From Todiramphus chloris collaris (Eukaryota; Chordata; Aves; Coraciiformes; Alcedinidae): 64,000 nucleotides of DNA. Shown in pieces: positions 36,701 to 49,950 of this stretch (within the stretch, counting starts at the first letter, position 1; every line of letters begins with the position of its first letter). The translations under genes and the position numbers were made by a program. The stretch is from assembly GCA_025345505.1 (NCBI GenBank), contig JANVCC010000270.1:8211625-8275624 (forward strand), in the 5' to 3' direction. The notes under the pieces were generated by a model. It was given only the letters and a program-made list of their open reading frames with translations, was not told the origin of the DNA and did no database searches.

Positions 36701-37626
36701 ATCCTAAATATTTTACTACTTACAGTGCTCTCTGAAGGAAGACACTTGACATTGCTGTGCACAGTTAGGAGGCAGAGTGCCTTTGTATTTGCAGAAAATA
36801 TAGAGCTTTATAACAAGCTAGACTGAAACATCTTAATTACTGAAGCAGCTTCGTACTGATAAAGCCTCATGGTGAGAAAGCAATGCAAACACACTAGTAA
36901 ATGTAATTTTCTGTTCTTACTGTAAAAAAAAAAAACCCAGAAAATTCAAACTAGAAAGCAAATGTATTGTATATTTAATATACACTTCCATAAACCACAT
37001 AACCCTAAACCCTGAACAGCTTAGAAGTGTACATTAACACTTACAATAGACATCAGCATATTTTCCTTCTTGATACCAGCTATACAAGACTGTGGCAGAA
37101 GAAATGCCTTAAAACCAGACGGAAATCTCTGCATTTTAAACCCAGGCTCCCTCCAGCTTAATCAGATGTGCTTTCAGTATGAACGGAGTTCTTGTATTTA
37201 GACTAAAGCAGCTATATGACTGACAGTATGCCATCTTGGCAACTGCTTTCCACACAGGTATGTCCTAATACTGAAGCATTTTCAAACACCTCACACAGAT
37301 ATTTCTTTAAAAGTTACACTGACAAAAGTAATTTCACCCTTTTGGGAAGTACTTGATGTCTATTTAATTTTCTCGTTCCTTTAACAGTCAGGACTCCAAG
37401 ATTTCCTTTTCCCTCAGCTCTAATCACCACACAGTTTGATTTTAGCCAAACCACAAATAACACTTCTTTTAGCTCTTCAATCATTCTAGTTCTCACCTGT
37501 TTTTTTAAACTAAGCCTCTTCTATTTTCTACCATCAGAAGCAAATCCTGGCTTTCTGTTGTTTTCATGGTGTTCTTTGCTTTTAAGGAGAAAAAAAAATT
37601 AGGCAAAAAGCTGTATTCCAACATAC

Positions 37627-37892
37627 CTTGAAAGGAGAGTGGCATTCCCTGCCAGCTGGGTGACTTTTCAGGAGCTGCACTCAGACTCCAGCGTTCCCAA
37701 GCCCCACGATGTCACAGAGGCAGGCTGCTCTCTCGCACGCCCTTCCTCTGCTCTGGCTAGCTGACAGCTGAACACTTCTGAGGACTGCAGCAGGACTTGT
37801 CTCCCAGCCCCTTTGCCACTCTGATAAATCATCCCCTCCCTGCTATGAAGAGCATGCTGCCCTTATATCTTGCAGCACGTCACAGCTTGCAT
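37627..37892 (-). other. RNF144B: Candidate non-coding first exon of RNF144B
   Basis: On the minus strand this stretch lies downstream of a perfect TATAAATA box (37918-37925) and ends in the good donor CAAG|GTATGT (last exon base 37627). A start about 25-30 nt below the TATA box would give an exon of about 265 nt. It lacks a long coding frame but has several ATGs, including one opening a frame of roughly 55 codons that closes before the donor. It would splice to the acceptor at 18155, leaving the known start codon in place. No transcript evidence is available, and an alternative first exon near the CpG patch at 22 kb or outside the window is possible. Confidence 0.35.
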
Positions 37893-37962
37893 GCAGTAGC
37901 TGTGGGAAAGCTGCATTTATTTATACAGGAAGCTTGAGCACAGCACTTCCTACTTCCCATCC
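37893..37962 (-). promoter_or_regulatory. Candidate TATA-containing promoter upstream of RNF144B
   Basis: The minus strand has TATAAATA at 37918-37925 and, about 20-40 nt upstream of it, two closely spaced GGAAGT cores (37943-37960) of the kind bound by ETS/PU.1 factors. A second TATA-like GATATAAGG (about 37862-37870) and a TGACGTG (CRE-like) lie just downstream. These elements are seen directly. That they form an RNF144B promoter is inference from position, strand and the splice donor at 37627. Confidence 0.3.
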
Positions 37963-40900
37963 GAGTCTCAATTCAACTGCAGGTGATTACTTAAACCCTG
38001 TCAGCTCCCAGCCACTGCACACCCTGCGTTCTTATTTGGGTATCTGTGCTGCTTTCAATCCTAACCCCTTCTGAGCCTGGGCAAGATGCAACTGAAGGAG
38101 ACGAGGCACGAGATAGGACGCTCACAAAAACCCTCCCAATTGCCATGTAATGTGTTTTAGGGTAGCAGTTTGCACAGCAGCTGCCCTACTGGCAGATGAT
38201 GTCTGCAACATTGCTGGCTTCTGCTTATCTGTGAAAAATGTCATCTGAAAGAACAGTGATTTCTTCATGGTGGAGGGGAAGGGAGCAAAAAAAACCCTAA
38301 ACTCAAAGTGAAGTATGAGTGAGATTTCCAACCTGCCTGCTTAACAACGATGGTGCTGAGCTTATTCTGCCAATACTGCATTTTGACTTTTTCAGCTGGG
38401 GTTGTGTGCAGGAGGGGCTGGCAATTCTGCAGTTGTGTAGTCCAGAGCTATCGGGGTGACTCACAGCAGCCATGCAGCAGAAGGAATCGCCGTGCCACAT
38501 GACACCCAAACTTCAAGAGCTTTCCCTGCTGTAAGACACGTACCACACCCACAGGTCAGGCGTACAGATACATCCAAGTGCAGGGGGTGCAGGGAAGCAG
38601 AGGGAGAAACGAGTCTAGATGCTAATCTATCATTTTCTCTTTAAGATGAAATAAGTTTGCTTTGTACTTCATGCAATTATTGCTGGCATTTTGCCTTCAG
38701 CGCTCGTCTGTGAAGACTGATGCATAGGCATTTCTTCCAGGCTGTACAGAAGCTCACAGCTGAGCTTTAGTTATTTTCAGACCATTATACTGCATCAGAT
38801 TAATTTAAGGAAAGTAGAAAACTCAGGCAACTTTAATTCATCCTCCTTGCACCCCTGCATTACAGCTTTGTTTGAGTTACCATCACATACACCTTTCCCC
38901 TCAGCAAAACTGCAAACTTTACCAACCGACTTGTCACCGAGTTTTATGTATAAGTTTATATTTGGGCAGGTGGGAATAATCACCAGAAAAAAAATATATC
39001 TGTTCCAATGTGTGGAATCATACTGATCCCTACAGTATTCATACAAAGGATTACAGTAGCATTAGGCAACCCAGGGCCATGCCACGGCCACCTGAGCTAG
39101 TAAAGCACTGCGCAGCCGCAGCACTTCCATCCTCTGCCGTGACCACCCCCAGACAGGACTCAAGAGGAGCTCAGAGGTGGTTTTCAGGCTGCAGAGCAGT
39201 AGTGAAAATGTGGAAATCTGTGTCAAACTTCAGGATTAGAAAAGGAGTCTCCTTCAGTGGTTAGTTTTTTATTCTCCACCTTCAGCTGTAGCATGCAATA
39301 GCCTCTATCACTGTCTTTTCACTACTTCCCCTCTCTTCTCTTTGTTCCAGCTCCTGTATTTCCTTCCTGCAACTTCTACCTTTGCTATTCTGCCTCCATC
39401 ACACAGGTACTTATGAGGCCACAGATGAAGCACTGCAAGAAAAATCTTCCTGCTCTCTCAGGTCCTGTACTCTGTATTACAGCACTTGAACAGCAAAAGG
39501 ACAATTACCTCAAGGAGATATCTCAAGGTGAGAGAAGGAGGATGAAGGAAATCAAGTCATTCATGCAGGTGTAAGGAAAAGAGCAGGGCAGTAGATCCAG
39601 AAGTAGAACAGGGCAGCTGTCAAAGTACCAAAGCAGCATCTGGTCTGGTACTTACTCCTTGCTGGCACAGTAAAACAAAACCAAGCTTCACTGCAGTAGC
39701 CTCCAGTCAAGAGAAACAACTGCAAATAAAGGCTAATCATCTTTCCTTCAGATAAATGATGAGGCCGGATTGTATTTAGGGGGGATGTTCTTTTGAATTA
39801 AGAAAACTAGATTAGGTCATTAAAATGCACATAAATTCTGGAAACTTCAGCTGCAACCACCACATGATGCTCTTACCCAGTCTCCTACTATGTATCTCTA
39901 TGCCTGAAAGTTATAATGTGACTGCACAAATGAGCAAAACTGCTTACAGCAAAATTAGTGTCCCTGAAACATGGCAAAACTGGCGAGAAACACCACGAAT
40001 GTTTTTCAAGACATTTAATTTTCTGAAAAATGTTAAGATGTCCTCTTTCCAAGCACTCCCCTCCTAGTGTACCAAACCCTTAACTGTGGCTCCCTGGGTT
40101 TACAAGCAGGACAAGCACTTACTGATGCTCTGTGGACAGCTGGTTAGTCCTCTGCTTCCATCTTCACTTTCGTATTTGCCCCGACTTCTGTGCTTCTCCA
40201 GGCTCTCCGCAGCAAAGAGGAGAGGAAGGTGATGTGCAAGACCTCAGGCTATAAGGACTTGATCAATACTGATGATTCTTTCCATTGCCATCACCAAAAG
40301 GAGTGAGCTGCGCTGCTATGAGCTCTTCTGTCAGAATGATTTCTCTTCCAGCTACACCTCGAGCTTGATATACACTCGATACTTTGACAATACACACAGG
40401 GTAGTTTCACAGCAGCACATCTTCTTGGCAAGCTAATTCTGCAAAGTGTAGTGAGTCACACTAGAATTGCTACCCAGCTCAACTCCCTGAGTCTCTTAAC
40501 CCAGATTGATCGATTTCCTCTCTGAGCCAACAAATAAAGTTCAGAATGTCATGCGATGCCAGTCAAGGCACAAGCTAAGCCCTCCCCGTTTGCTTTCTTC
40601 TTCAGAAACAGTGATAGGAAGCACAAAACTGAGAGGGTCCAATTAATATTTTTGGGCACTCTTAACTGACACTTTTATAACTCCAGGGCTGGGGGAATGG
40701 CTGAGCCCCTGCGATGCTCCGTGCTGAAATGCAACATCACCCATTATTTTAGTTGACAGGGTAAGAATAAAGGTTGGCATAGTTAATTACTAACTTTGCT
40801 GTATCATCCTTGCAACTACTTGAAATGCTTACAAAATGACTAAGGCACTCTGGCATTAACTAAAATTACTAATTAATAATATAGAGGGGTAAAAAGTAAT

Positions 40901-43900
40901 AGGATGACCACTGAAAAGACCTCTCACATCCCACAAACAAAATACCATTAACAGCAAGTGAAAACACACAGTTAGTGTATAACTAACAAACACTTCCATT
41001 ACAGTTCTACATAAAGAACTGGAATTATCTTGTGAGGAAAAGAAAGAAAGAAGTTTTCACTACCCTCATTCAGTTTTCAACTAATAAAAAACCCAAATAT
41101 TCTGAAAAATAATTCCTATTCATGGGTGGAAAATAAAGCCAGGGTTTGGAACAAACTTTCTAAAATCAGAGCATAAGAAAAAGTGTCTCTTTAGCCACTT
41201 TACTGACTGTTCATGCAAATTATCCATTTTACCAAAAAAAACCCCCAGAAAATTCGTATATGCAACAGAGACAGCTTCACAAGGCAAACAGATACTTATG
41301 GGTAACATATATTATCTGAAGTTGCAAGTATGACACCCCTGATGTCACGGGCTGAGAATAGCTTTCTTCAACAGGAACTATTTTAAAGTCATTTGTGGTA
41401 CCTTCATAAACCTCATGTTTTAGAAAAGGAATCTCTATTCAATCTATGTGTTTATATAATCACACAATGCTAGAAATCAGGTGTCAGTGCAAAACATACA
41501 GAACTACGCAGTGTTTTGCAAGCAGATGAGCTTTACTCCAAACAGCTACAAGAAAATCAGGATCACATCTTTTGCTGCTTAAATAACCCTGTTGTTCTAC
41601 AGTTCTGCCTTGGTATGCAAGTCACTCGCTGGCAAACCAGGCTTGGAACCTTCATTATCCCCTTTAGCTAAAACATAGTAAAACTTTATTACGAGGTGCT
41701 TTCTGTTGGTGTGAAATAAATCAGGATGAGTTATTTTGAAAGAACAGTAGGTAGAAATCAAGAGAGCTTTTTATTTTACAGTAAAAAATATGAGTGGGAC
41801 GGCACACTGTCTACTGAACATTTATAATCATTATGATCTCAAAACAGATGCAATTGTCTTAGGCACAAAGAAAAGTGGCAGGTGACTTACACTCATCCTG
41901 CTCTTTGAATAAAAGAAAATGCAATATTCCTTAAAATTTGTTGGCACAACAGACCATCTGCAAAAAAAATGTGATCGCATAGCTTCCATAAAGCTCTGTA
42001 TTTCTTCTCTAGATGTGTTTTCTCCCTATATTTATGCTTTGAAGTGCTTCCTGACATTCTGGAATCTAGCTTTCAGTATCTGATCCATACAGAACCCAGA
42101 TAAAACCATACAGCTTCGCCAGAAAACAGTGAAAAAAATGCTACCTCAGCATGGTAGCTGAGACATCCCAGCTTAAAGATCAAGGCCAATGGCTTTGCCA
42201 GTATATTACTGGAGTTCCAGTGCAGCTTGTCTGCTTGGGACCTGGAAGCATTCAGAGAAAGCATATTTGCCCCCAGAGGAAACCCTGCTGGTGGCAGAGC
42301 TCTACTGGAAATGCCACCAGGAGCATTTTGCCACCATCTTCTAACTTCCGGGGAGCTGCTCAGTTCTGAGGATCAGGTAGCAGCTGAGAATCTCTAGCTG
42401 TGGAAAGAGTCATTTAAAGAGTAGCATCAAGGGGACCACATTACACACACATGAAAGAGGAGACACTGAAGCCACCTTCTTTTCCTGCTCTCTCTTAAAC
42501 ATGTATTTTTAACAAGAGTATATAAAGACTGCATGGGAAAAGCTTCAGGCTTGGTTAAGCGAGTCCAGTTTCCACTGCCCGCGCTCACAGCTAGCTTCAG
42601 AGCACGGCACGGATGCTCAGTTAAGCACAGGTTCTTTTTCCCTTTTGACTCTGTGCCCAGTGACACAATCTGTTGACTCTTAACCAACTGTTTTGGTAAC
42701 GTACCTTGAATTGCTGTGATTCCAGACATCAGAATCACCATCAGTTTAAAAACTGAGAGGGCAAAACCATCCTGGCAGCCAACACAGGAAGCTTCCTCTC
42801 TAACAGAAGAGGTCACCAACCTGTCTTTGTCATGAGAAAAAAATGTGCATGATGGTTTTGCTTCTCCATTTCTGCACTTCTTCTATCCTGCCTCAAGCAC
42901 TTCACTGCCCTTTTTGGAAACAGTGAGAGACAGTTTTCTTCCTACCAAGCCCAGCTGACCTCCTAGGTGCTGGCTCTGCCCATGCCTGCTGAGGCTCTAT
43001 CTACAGGCTGCAAAGACAGCTAGAGTGGGGGGACTTAACAATACATTTGAGCCCAGACCTTGTTGGTTTAACTGCACCTTCTGGAGTCGAGAATGGGCAG
43101 GTCAGAGCTGAGACAGAGCTCAGGCACCTTACATTATGGCTAGAAAAGCCAGCAACAGAACTTTCACAGGTATCTGACTGGCAGGACCAAGGCATGGAGC
43201 TAAAGCACTCCTTTGGTTCATATCTTTTCTTTAGTATTTGGGTATGACACAGACTTAGCTTTGATTAAGGTAGGGTGAGAAATGGTTTCCAAGTTGGGAG
43301 GGGTTACTCCAATGGACTGGTTATGCAGGGAAATGATGGAGCCAAAACACAGCCATATAGCAAAAGCAAGAACTTGTCCCTCTCTCCCAGCATCCCTCTC
43401 CTTACTCCACTGCCAGGGAGGGTTCCCCACGCTATTCCACTCATCTTTCTAGTCTTCTTCCTCTCAAAAAAATCCAGGATTTGTCTCGCAAAATCCAGGA
43501 TTGCTCCACATTTGTGTCTCTTTGGGATTAAAACATTTCTCCCCTCCTCTGCTCAGAGCAGAGAAGCAAACAATTGCTTGGTGTCCTTGAAAGGACATCT
43601 TTAACACAGACCTCCTATCAAGCGGTGGTTCAACAATCACTTCAACAAATTCAACAATCCCAAAGTGGGAACTCAAACCCAAGCAGATTGCTTGTTTGCT
43701 GGAAGTGACGAAAGGATTTATTCACTTGCACTGAAATAATCTGAGGGGATTTTAACTTCATGCTGTTTATTTTTGTGTCTGTTATATTCAAGAGCCAGGT
43801 AAGCTTACTAAAAATATGTGCTTTTTACCCAATAATTTTTTTAAAGGCTCTTATAAAACCAGGTATTCCTATTTGGCCAAAGAGGATCTTCAGGATAAGA

Positions 43901-44770
43901 AATGTCAGTGTTACAAGACTGCAGGGGCAGAAGGGCAAGAGGCAGACCAAAACCTTTGCTTTTCCAAACACCGCTAAAATCCAAGCAAACAGTGTTTTCT
44001 GCTTCACTACTATCTACGGTCACTGAAGAAATGACAAGTGAACTCATCTTTTTATCAAGCATGACTTCATCTGTGAATCCACTTCATCCACTGGCTCCAC
44101 TTAACTGCCCTATACTTGTCAGGAAGAGATGTAAACAGATTTAGATCCTCCAACTTTTATACATACAGATGTATTTGCTGGGGTATGACAAAACAAAATA
44201 GTTAGGGGCAAAATTTAACAATGAATTTGTTCCTACAGAGAATAACTTTGCACTGTATGATACAAGCAAAGCTCTGAAGTGTGAACTCTGAATCTGTATT
44301 ACCTCCTTACATTAATTATCCCTAGGATAACTGTTGGCATGATTGTAATTTACCCATCTGGGGAAAAGGCAATTTCCCCAGTCCCAGGGAGTGGAAACGC
44401 TGCACTGCAGAAGGGAAAAAAAAACCCGAGGCTTCTGATGAGAGTGGAAACAACTGGCCTGCTTGCATGGAAAAAGTCCTGACATCTCTCTCCCTTCTCG
44501 TATGACCAAAGTTAGGTCAGCTCCCACCTGCAGGAGGCAGATGGGAAGAAACTCCCAGGGTCCTGAAGTCTGCCAAGGATGTGAGAGAACATGGAGTTTA
44601 AGGCAGAACAGGGGCCAAAGGCAGGGAAGCTATTTGACTCTCTTGAATATGAAGCTAACGGCGTGAACAGACCCAGCTAACTCTCTACCCCGTCCCTGCA
44701 CAGAGTACATTTGCTATCCTGAAAAAAAAACAAGTGAAAGGGAAGAAAAATCATACACACAGAGAATTTA

Positions 44771-44911
44771 TCACAGAATCACAGAATGGTAGGGGTCGGA
44801 AGGGACCTTGAAAGATCATCGAGTCCAATCCCCCTGCCAGAGCAGGTCACACAGGAACATGTCCAGACAGGCTTGAATGTCTCCAGGAGTCCCCCCCAAC
44901 CTCTCTTTATC
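44771..44911 (-). mobile_element. CR1 LINE, short 3' tail fragment
   Basis: The plus strand begins TCACAGAATCACAGAATGG, followed by GGAAGGGACCTTGAAAGATC and the block GAATGTCTCCAGGAG, which is the reverse complement of a CR1 3' end. Only about 140 bp remain. This subfamily differs from the others in the window. It contains the p53-like site reported separately at 44855-44874. Confidence 0.9.
44855..44874. promoter_or_regulatory. p53-response-element-like site inside a CR1 fragment
   Basis: Two decamers with no spacer: GAACATGTCC (10/10 match to RRRCWWGYYY) then AGACAGGCTT (9/10). It lies about 7 kb upstream of the candidate RNF144B first exon. Binding is not shown by sequence alone. Confidence 0.35.
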
Positions 44912-47900
44912 TAACATTGCATCAAGAACATATAATAAAAGAAAATATTTCCATTTTGCTAATTTGTGGGTTTTTTCCTTTCTCAGACCAGCTCTTTAGC
45001 TTTTTGAGCAACATGAGTAAAAAGATGACAAATAGCATTTGCCAGTGACCTCTCGGAAAGCAAACTCAGCAGTGGAATCTCCAGCCTCCCTGGTGGCTAT
45101 CCCGAAGGACGTGCCAGTCTCTGGGTGTCACAGGGAGCAAGCTGCCACAAGCTTCAGCCAGGAAAGCAGCAGGAAGCACCTCTCTGGGCTGATGAAACTG
45201 CAGCAAATACACTGCTTCCTACTGAGTAAACCTTGGAGAAACTATCCAGCACAGCTTGGCAAGGACCACGAAGTTCCACCTGAGATACTTTTGAAATATG
45301 GTGAGTATCAGAATATGCCACAGAAACAGGGTTTACAGTTCTTGGGTTTACAATTTTTTACAGGGTTTATGGCTTCTTGTCTTGGGGTTAAGAGAATGAT
45401 TAGATCATGGTATGATACGGAGCGCCCAAACCTTGTACAGGGAAACAGAATTTGGATGGCAGGAGAAGAGAACTTACTTCCACTATGGTTTTATTCCTGA
45501 TCATATTAGTTTAAGGGTTTGATGAATTCCTGGCAGTTCTGTTTAACTGTGGTTTTTCTAAGGAACAGTCATTTCTCTTCCCCAAGCAAAATGACAGGAA
45601 GCATGAATCAAGACTGTTTAAAAATTAAAATAACAACTTCCTTTGTCCTTATTGATAACATTTTTGTTTTTGTGACCTCAGTGGATATTTGTGTGCTGTT
45701 GACTGTGGGGAATCTTTTGCCAGTGACTCACTGTTTTGATGCAATATTTTACATAAAGCCAACAGCTGATCTTTTGTGTCATTTCTTCTGTTGTCAATGG
45801 GATTAGGAAGGAGAGGAGGGAACTGAGTAACCTGAGGGAAAAACAAATAAAATTAATGTTTTACAGGAAATTAGATGGATTTTCTGCTACAGTTAATTTC
45901 CACTAAACACAGCAAAGTATGTCATGAACGAAGATAGTGATGGTGAAGGAAAAATTCCAAGAATCAACTTAATCTCTTTGATTTTCTGTCTGGGAAACAC
46001 AGAAGTTACTTCAGCTTCCTCCAACTGGCAACAAATGCACAACAGACCCTTTGTCATTTACTGATAACCCAAATGTGCAACACTCCACGTACCGTGACGG
46101 TTTGAGTTCTGATATTCTACAGGACAAGAGACCCAGCCCCCACTCTTCCCAGACCACCCAACGTGTGTTACTGCCACTGTAGCAGGTTTGGTTCTCCCAC
46201 ATTAGAGTGTCCCCAGCCCAATGACCAAGATCTCTGCTGTCCCTGAGCCCTCAATTGCCAAACAATTTCATTTTTTCAATTGAAAATTCTATAGGAAGAT
46301 TACGAAATGCTGACGAATTTAAAATAACGACGGGCTTGGTTGCTGCACAAGTGTTTCCAGGCATGCTGTTGAAAAAAAGTCAATGATAAAATTACTTTTC
46401 TCATTCAGAAGGTACTGTAAATGATGCTTTTCCTCAGGGATGAACATTTATTAGCTAGGTAGATTCCGTTCCAATTTTTCCACGAGGAAATGATTGAGCA
46501 GCAAAGCTAGTGAGGCCTGGTTTTGAAGGATTCATGTGCCTTAACACTACCGAGACAAGAACTCCCAGCTCCCTGATAACATTTCCAGTGTGCCCCTGGG
46601 CCAAGAGCAACGCACGCTGCTTCGTACGGCACATAGGCAGTGCTGTATACCAGCAAATACACAACAAGGGCTCGGGAAGTTCCTGAGAGAACCAGCAGAC
46701 AAATAATGTAATCTGCATGAGCTCTGTTTCCCTAAGAAACCTGGGAAAGCAGAAGACTTAAATCAGCTCAGGCCTTTCAGGATCACACTGAACGTGTCAC
46801 AGAATCACAGCAGAAGTCAGTGCACTCTACTGGGTGCTCTTCAGACGTTTGACCAAGTAAAACGTTTCTGTTTTGTGGTTACCTTTCTGTTCCATTAAAC
46901 ACAGTAAGATGCAAAGAGGAAAAGCCTTCATTTGACATTCTGGTTTGGACCAAGGGAAGGCAACTTCAAGATTTCTGCAATAGACCTTCCAGCTGCTTTA
47001 AAAAAAACCAAAACAGCAGCACAGACACAAGGTTTAGATACTTTATTTTTTCCTAGGCTTTGCCACAAACATCCTCTGACCTTGGAAAAGGGCACTGATT
47101 TTATCATCTGCAACACCACAAAAAAACCAAAACACCTTACTTGTTTGTGCCCCAGGTGTCTTGTATACTTTCTAACAGACTGCAATGTGCCTTCCATTTC
47201 CAGGCTAGATGAATTCAAGTGCAAAGCGGAGAAACAGAAATGTTCAACAGGAAAATCTGAAGTGGATTAATAGAATGAAAAGTTAGTCACTACAAAAAAA
47301 AAAGTTTTCTAGTGAACATAACTGATCTGATGAAGTGGGTTGTATTTGTCTGGAAGATAATACAAATGATCACTCTAACAATGCAAAGTGTCTCCATGTG
47401 GCACATTTCAATCAACCTTGCCCTACCTAAGCTGGAACAGATAAATGCCATGCACACTCTGACCTCTTGAATACCAGATGCTAATACAGAATGAATATTA
47501 AATGCCTGCAGTGGAGCCAGGGGATCATGAGAGACCACTGACGCCTCTCCTTTCTGAATCTCTCCCCAAGTTCCTCCTTCCAACTTCTCAACGTGTTCCC
47601 TTTGACTCTTCAACGCATGCCACGTATGTCTTATTATTTCAGCCACATGAAGACTTTGGCAGGCAGTTTCTAAAACCTCCTGACTGGTGATCCCTGCACT
47701 ACCTGCCTGAAACCCAGCTAAATCTACTCTAAAAGTCTTCATCTTTTCATCTGTTCTTCAGAATAGTTTTTTCACTTAGTCAGCAAAGTCCCAAATACCT
47801 CGCCGTGAATACGGCAGTAGGTTTGGAATTTTTGCATCTGTGGAAATATGCAACGTGCTCCAGTGTGTTTGATCTTGGTTTTGCCTGAAAGGCTTTCTTT

Positions 47901-49762
47901 GTGAAATGTGTTGAACTAACCGTGTTTCTGTTCATATATGAATCTAAGTTCCTGTTTCACTGGAAAGGTAATAGGCATGACCATGGTATTTTTGTGCTTG
48001 TCATTAATGTGTGCATAGGATTATCAGAAGGTAACTCCTTCAGGTAACACCTATTTGACAATTCCTAACTGCAAACATTTCTGCTGTTAAAACGCAAGTT
48101 ATGATTATAAGAAGTTGTATTTTGTGAGACTATGAGCTAAATTAACTAAGAAGCCTGGCACCATTCCATTTTATCTTACGGATTTTCTGTACCCTACTTC
48201 AAGCTGTGGTCCCCCTGCAAGGCATCACCAAATAGGCAGGAAGCTGCCCTGACAGGAAGAGCTCATAGCCTGAGTTGCAATAAGAGGGAACAAGGAAGAG
48301 TTGTGTAAAAACAAGAGAAGTAAGAGAGGAAAAGCATGATTGGAAGAAGATACAAGTTACCTTCACAAACAATGAAATAATTCAGAACATTTCACATTTC
48401 TTCTTCAACTCCCTTTCCACCTCATCAAGAAAATAAATAACTGCAATACTCAACCAATATTACCTAGTCATCACTGTTGGCTAGGCACAGGAGAAGTCAC
48501 AGAGGGAGTGAAGAAGCTGAAGGAAGAGAAGATGTTTCCCTCATGAATAATAAGGCACAGTGCTTTTTTTGCAGAAGGGGCCACGTAAGAGTTCCTAACC
48601 TGAGCCAGGCTGGCATGGTTGGCAGAAGACAAGGGAGCAGCAATGAGTTGTGGAGGACCTGGAGAGTAGAAAGGAGAAGCAGCAATCCTCCCAGCTGGAG
48701 GGCTGCTGGAGAGAGGACGCATGGCATGAGCTACAGGCCAGCGTAGGAACCGAGCAGTCCCAGCTGAACAGCCAGAGCCACCACCACTGCTTGGCTGATG
48801 GGAACACCTACTGCCTGAAAAACACCAACAACCAAAACCACACACTGCCTTCCACCGCTGCCAGAACTGCTCATTCTGACACATGAAAAGAAAAAATAAT
48901 CAAGTTTTTTCAAGCAGATGTCATGAATTGGGCACAATGCTCTTCCAGACCTGAGAGCCACACAAAGCACTTCAGCATCAGATGATCTCAAACACTTTTC
49001 AGTCACCTTATTTTATCACAAAGCGACAGCTCCCGCATGGCATTAACAGAAACATAATTATTGGGAGCTTTTTTTTCCCCCCTTTTCACCTTTTCTCAGT
49101 TCAGCCACCAACCCCCTTCCCCACTTGCCCTCTCCCCCTCAAAAACCCTCACTGTTTCAGACAGGTCTGTGAAAAACCTGCTTTAGTAGAGTGCTCCGAT
49201 CGCTTCACCATGGCCCAGGCAGTGCCAGCCCCTCGCTGCAGAGGTGTTTCTGGCCAGGTCTGTATTTTGACGTGTAGCCTTCCTCCACAATGTGAGCCAC
49301 CTTAATAGAAGTCATTTTGCTGACACTCACAACTGAGAGGAACGTTCCTTGGTATTTGTAATTAGAGCTTCAGGAACGGATTGCCCTGAAAATGATATGA
49401 AGAAACTATTCTAGGAGGGATTAGCTGTTGGTTAGGAGCTGGAAACAAAGCAGAGTGTTTAAACGCCATGAAATCAAGCGGTGTTCCACGGACCATTCTG
49501 GAAGAACAGCTCAGTGTGGATCATCCTCCTGCAGCACGGACAGAAGGATGCAGAGACCAGGTTGTAGAAGGCTTCTGTCTGCCCATCGCTGGGGTTGGCA
49601 GTGGCCAGGCAGACAGGTTACTGATCCCTGCCCACCCTCCCTGCCAGAGCCACACAAAGCTCTACCCTTCCTTGGGTACACAGTCCCAAACCCTGCTACC
49701 ACCATCAGCAAGGGATCAACTACCCCAGCCTTTGGCTAGGCACACTTCTCCTTTTCAAAGGC

Positions 49763-49950
49763 CATCTGATGGAACACTGGAACAGGTTGCCCAGGGAGGT
49801 GGTGGAGGCCCCATCCCTGGAGACATTCAAGGTCAGGCTTGATGAGGCTCTGAACAAGCTGATCTAGCTGAGGATGTCCCTGCTTTCTGTAGGGAGGTTG
49901 GACTAGATGACCTTTGGAGGTCCCTTTCACCCTGAGGCATTGTATGATGT
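49763..49950 (+). mobile_element. CR1 LINE, short 3' tail fragment
   Basis: This reads GGAACACTGGAACAGGTTGC, CCAGGGAGGTGGTGGAGGCC, then GTTGGACTAGATGACC, TTTGGAGGTCCC and a decayed tail GGCATTGTATGATG. This is the C-terminal end of ORF2 plus the 3' UTR of CR1 in plus orientation. Its 5' boundary is uncertain by about 10-20 bp. Confidence 0.92.

Larger units (their letters stand above)
18156..37626 (-). other. RNF144B: Region 5' of the first coding exon: probable RNF144B intron 1
   Basis: The acceptor at 18155 shows that a spliced intron lies immediately upstream of the first coding exon. Its far end depends on the true first exon; 37627 is the best donor I could pair with promoter-like sequence, which would make this intron about 19.5 kb. 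Contents are CR1 copies at 18260-19020, 19192-20554, 26029-26690 and 28952-29105, a CpG-rich patch at 21896-22104, a G+C-rich stretch at 23.1-23.7 kb, a TA tract at 20694-20718, an AT-rich tract at 31521-31615 and a (CA)n tract at 33776-33792. The remaining sequence appears unique and shows no exon I can support. Confidence 0.5.

Noticed and set aside
45039-45500. 153-codon plus-strand open frame downstream of a CR1 tail
   Set aside because: No recognisable domain, no acceptor/donor or promoter support, and composition like the surrounding non-coding DNA.
48471-48886. Open frames on both strands, one containing CFFCRRGH, reminiscent of a zinc knuckle
   Set aside because: The spacing does not fit C-x2-C-x4-H-x4-C, the final cysteine is absent, and no neighbouring viral or retroposon parts are recognisable.
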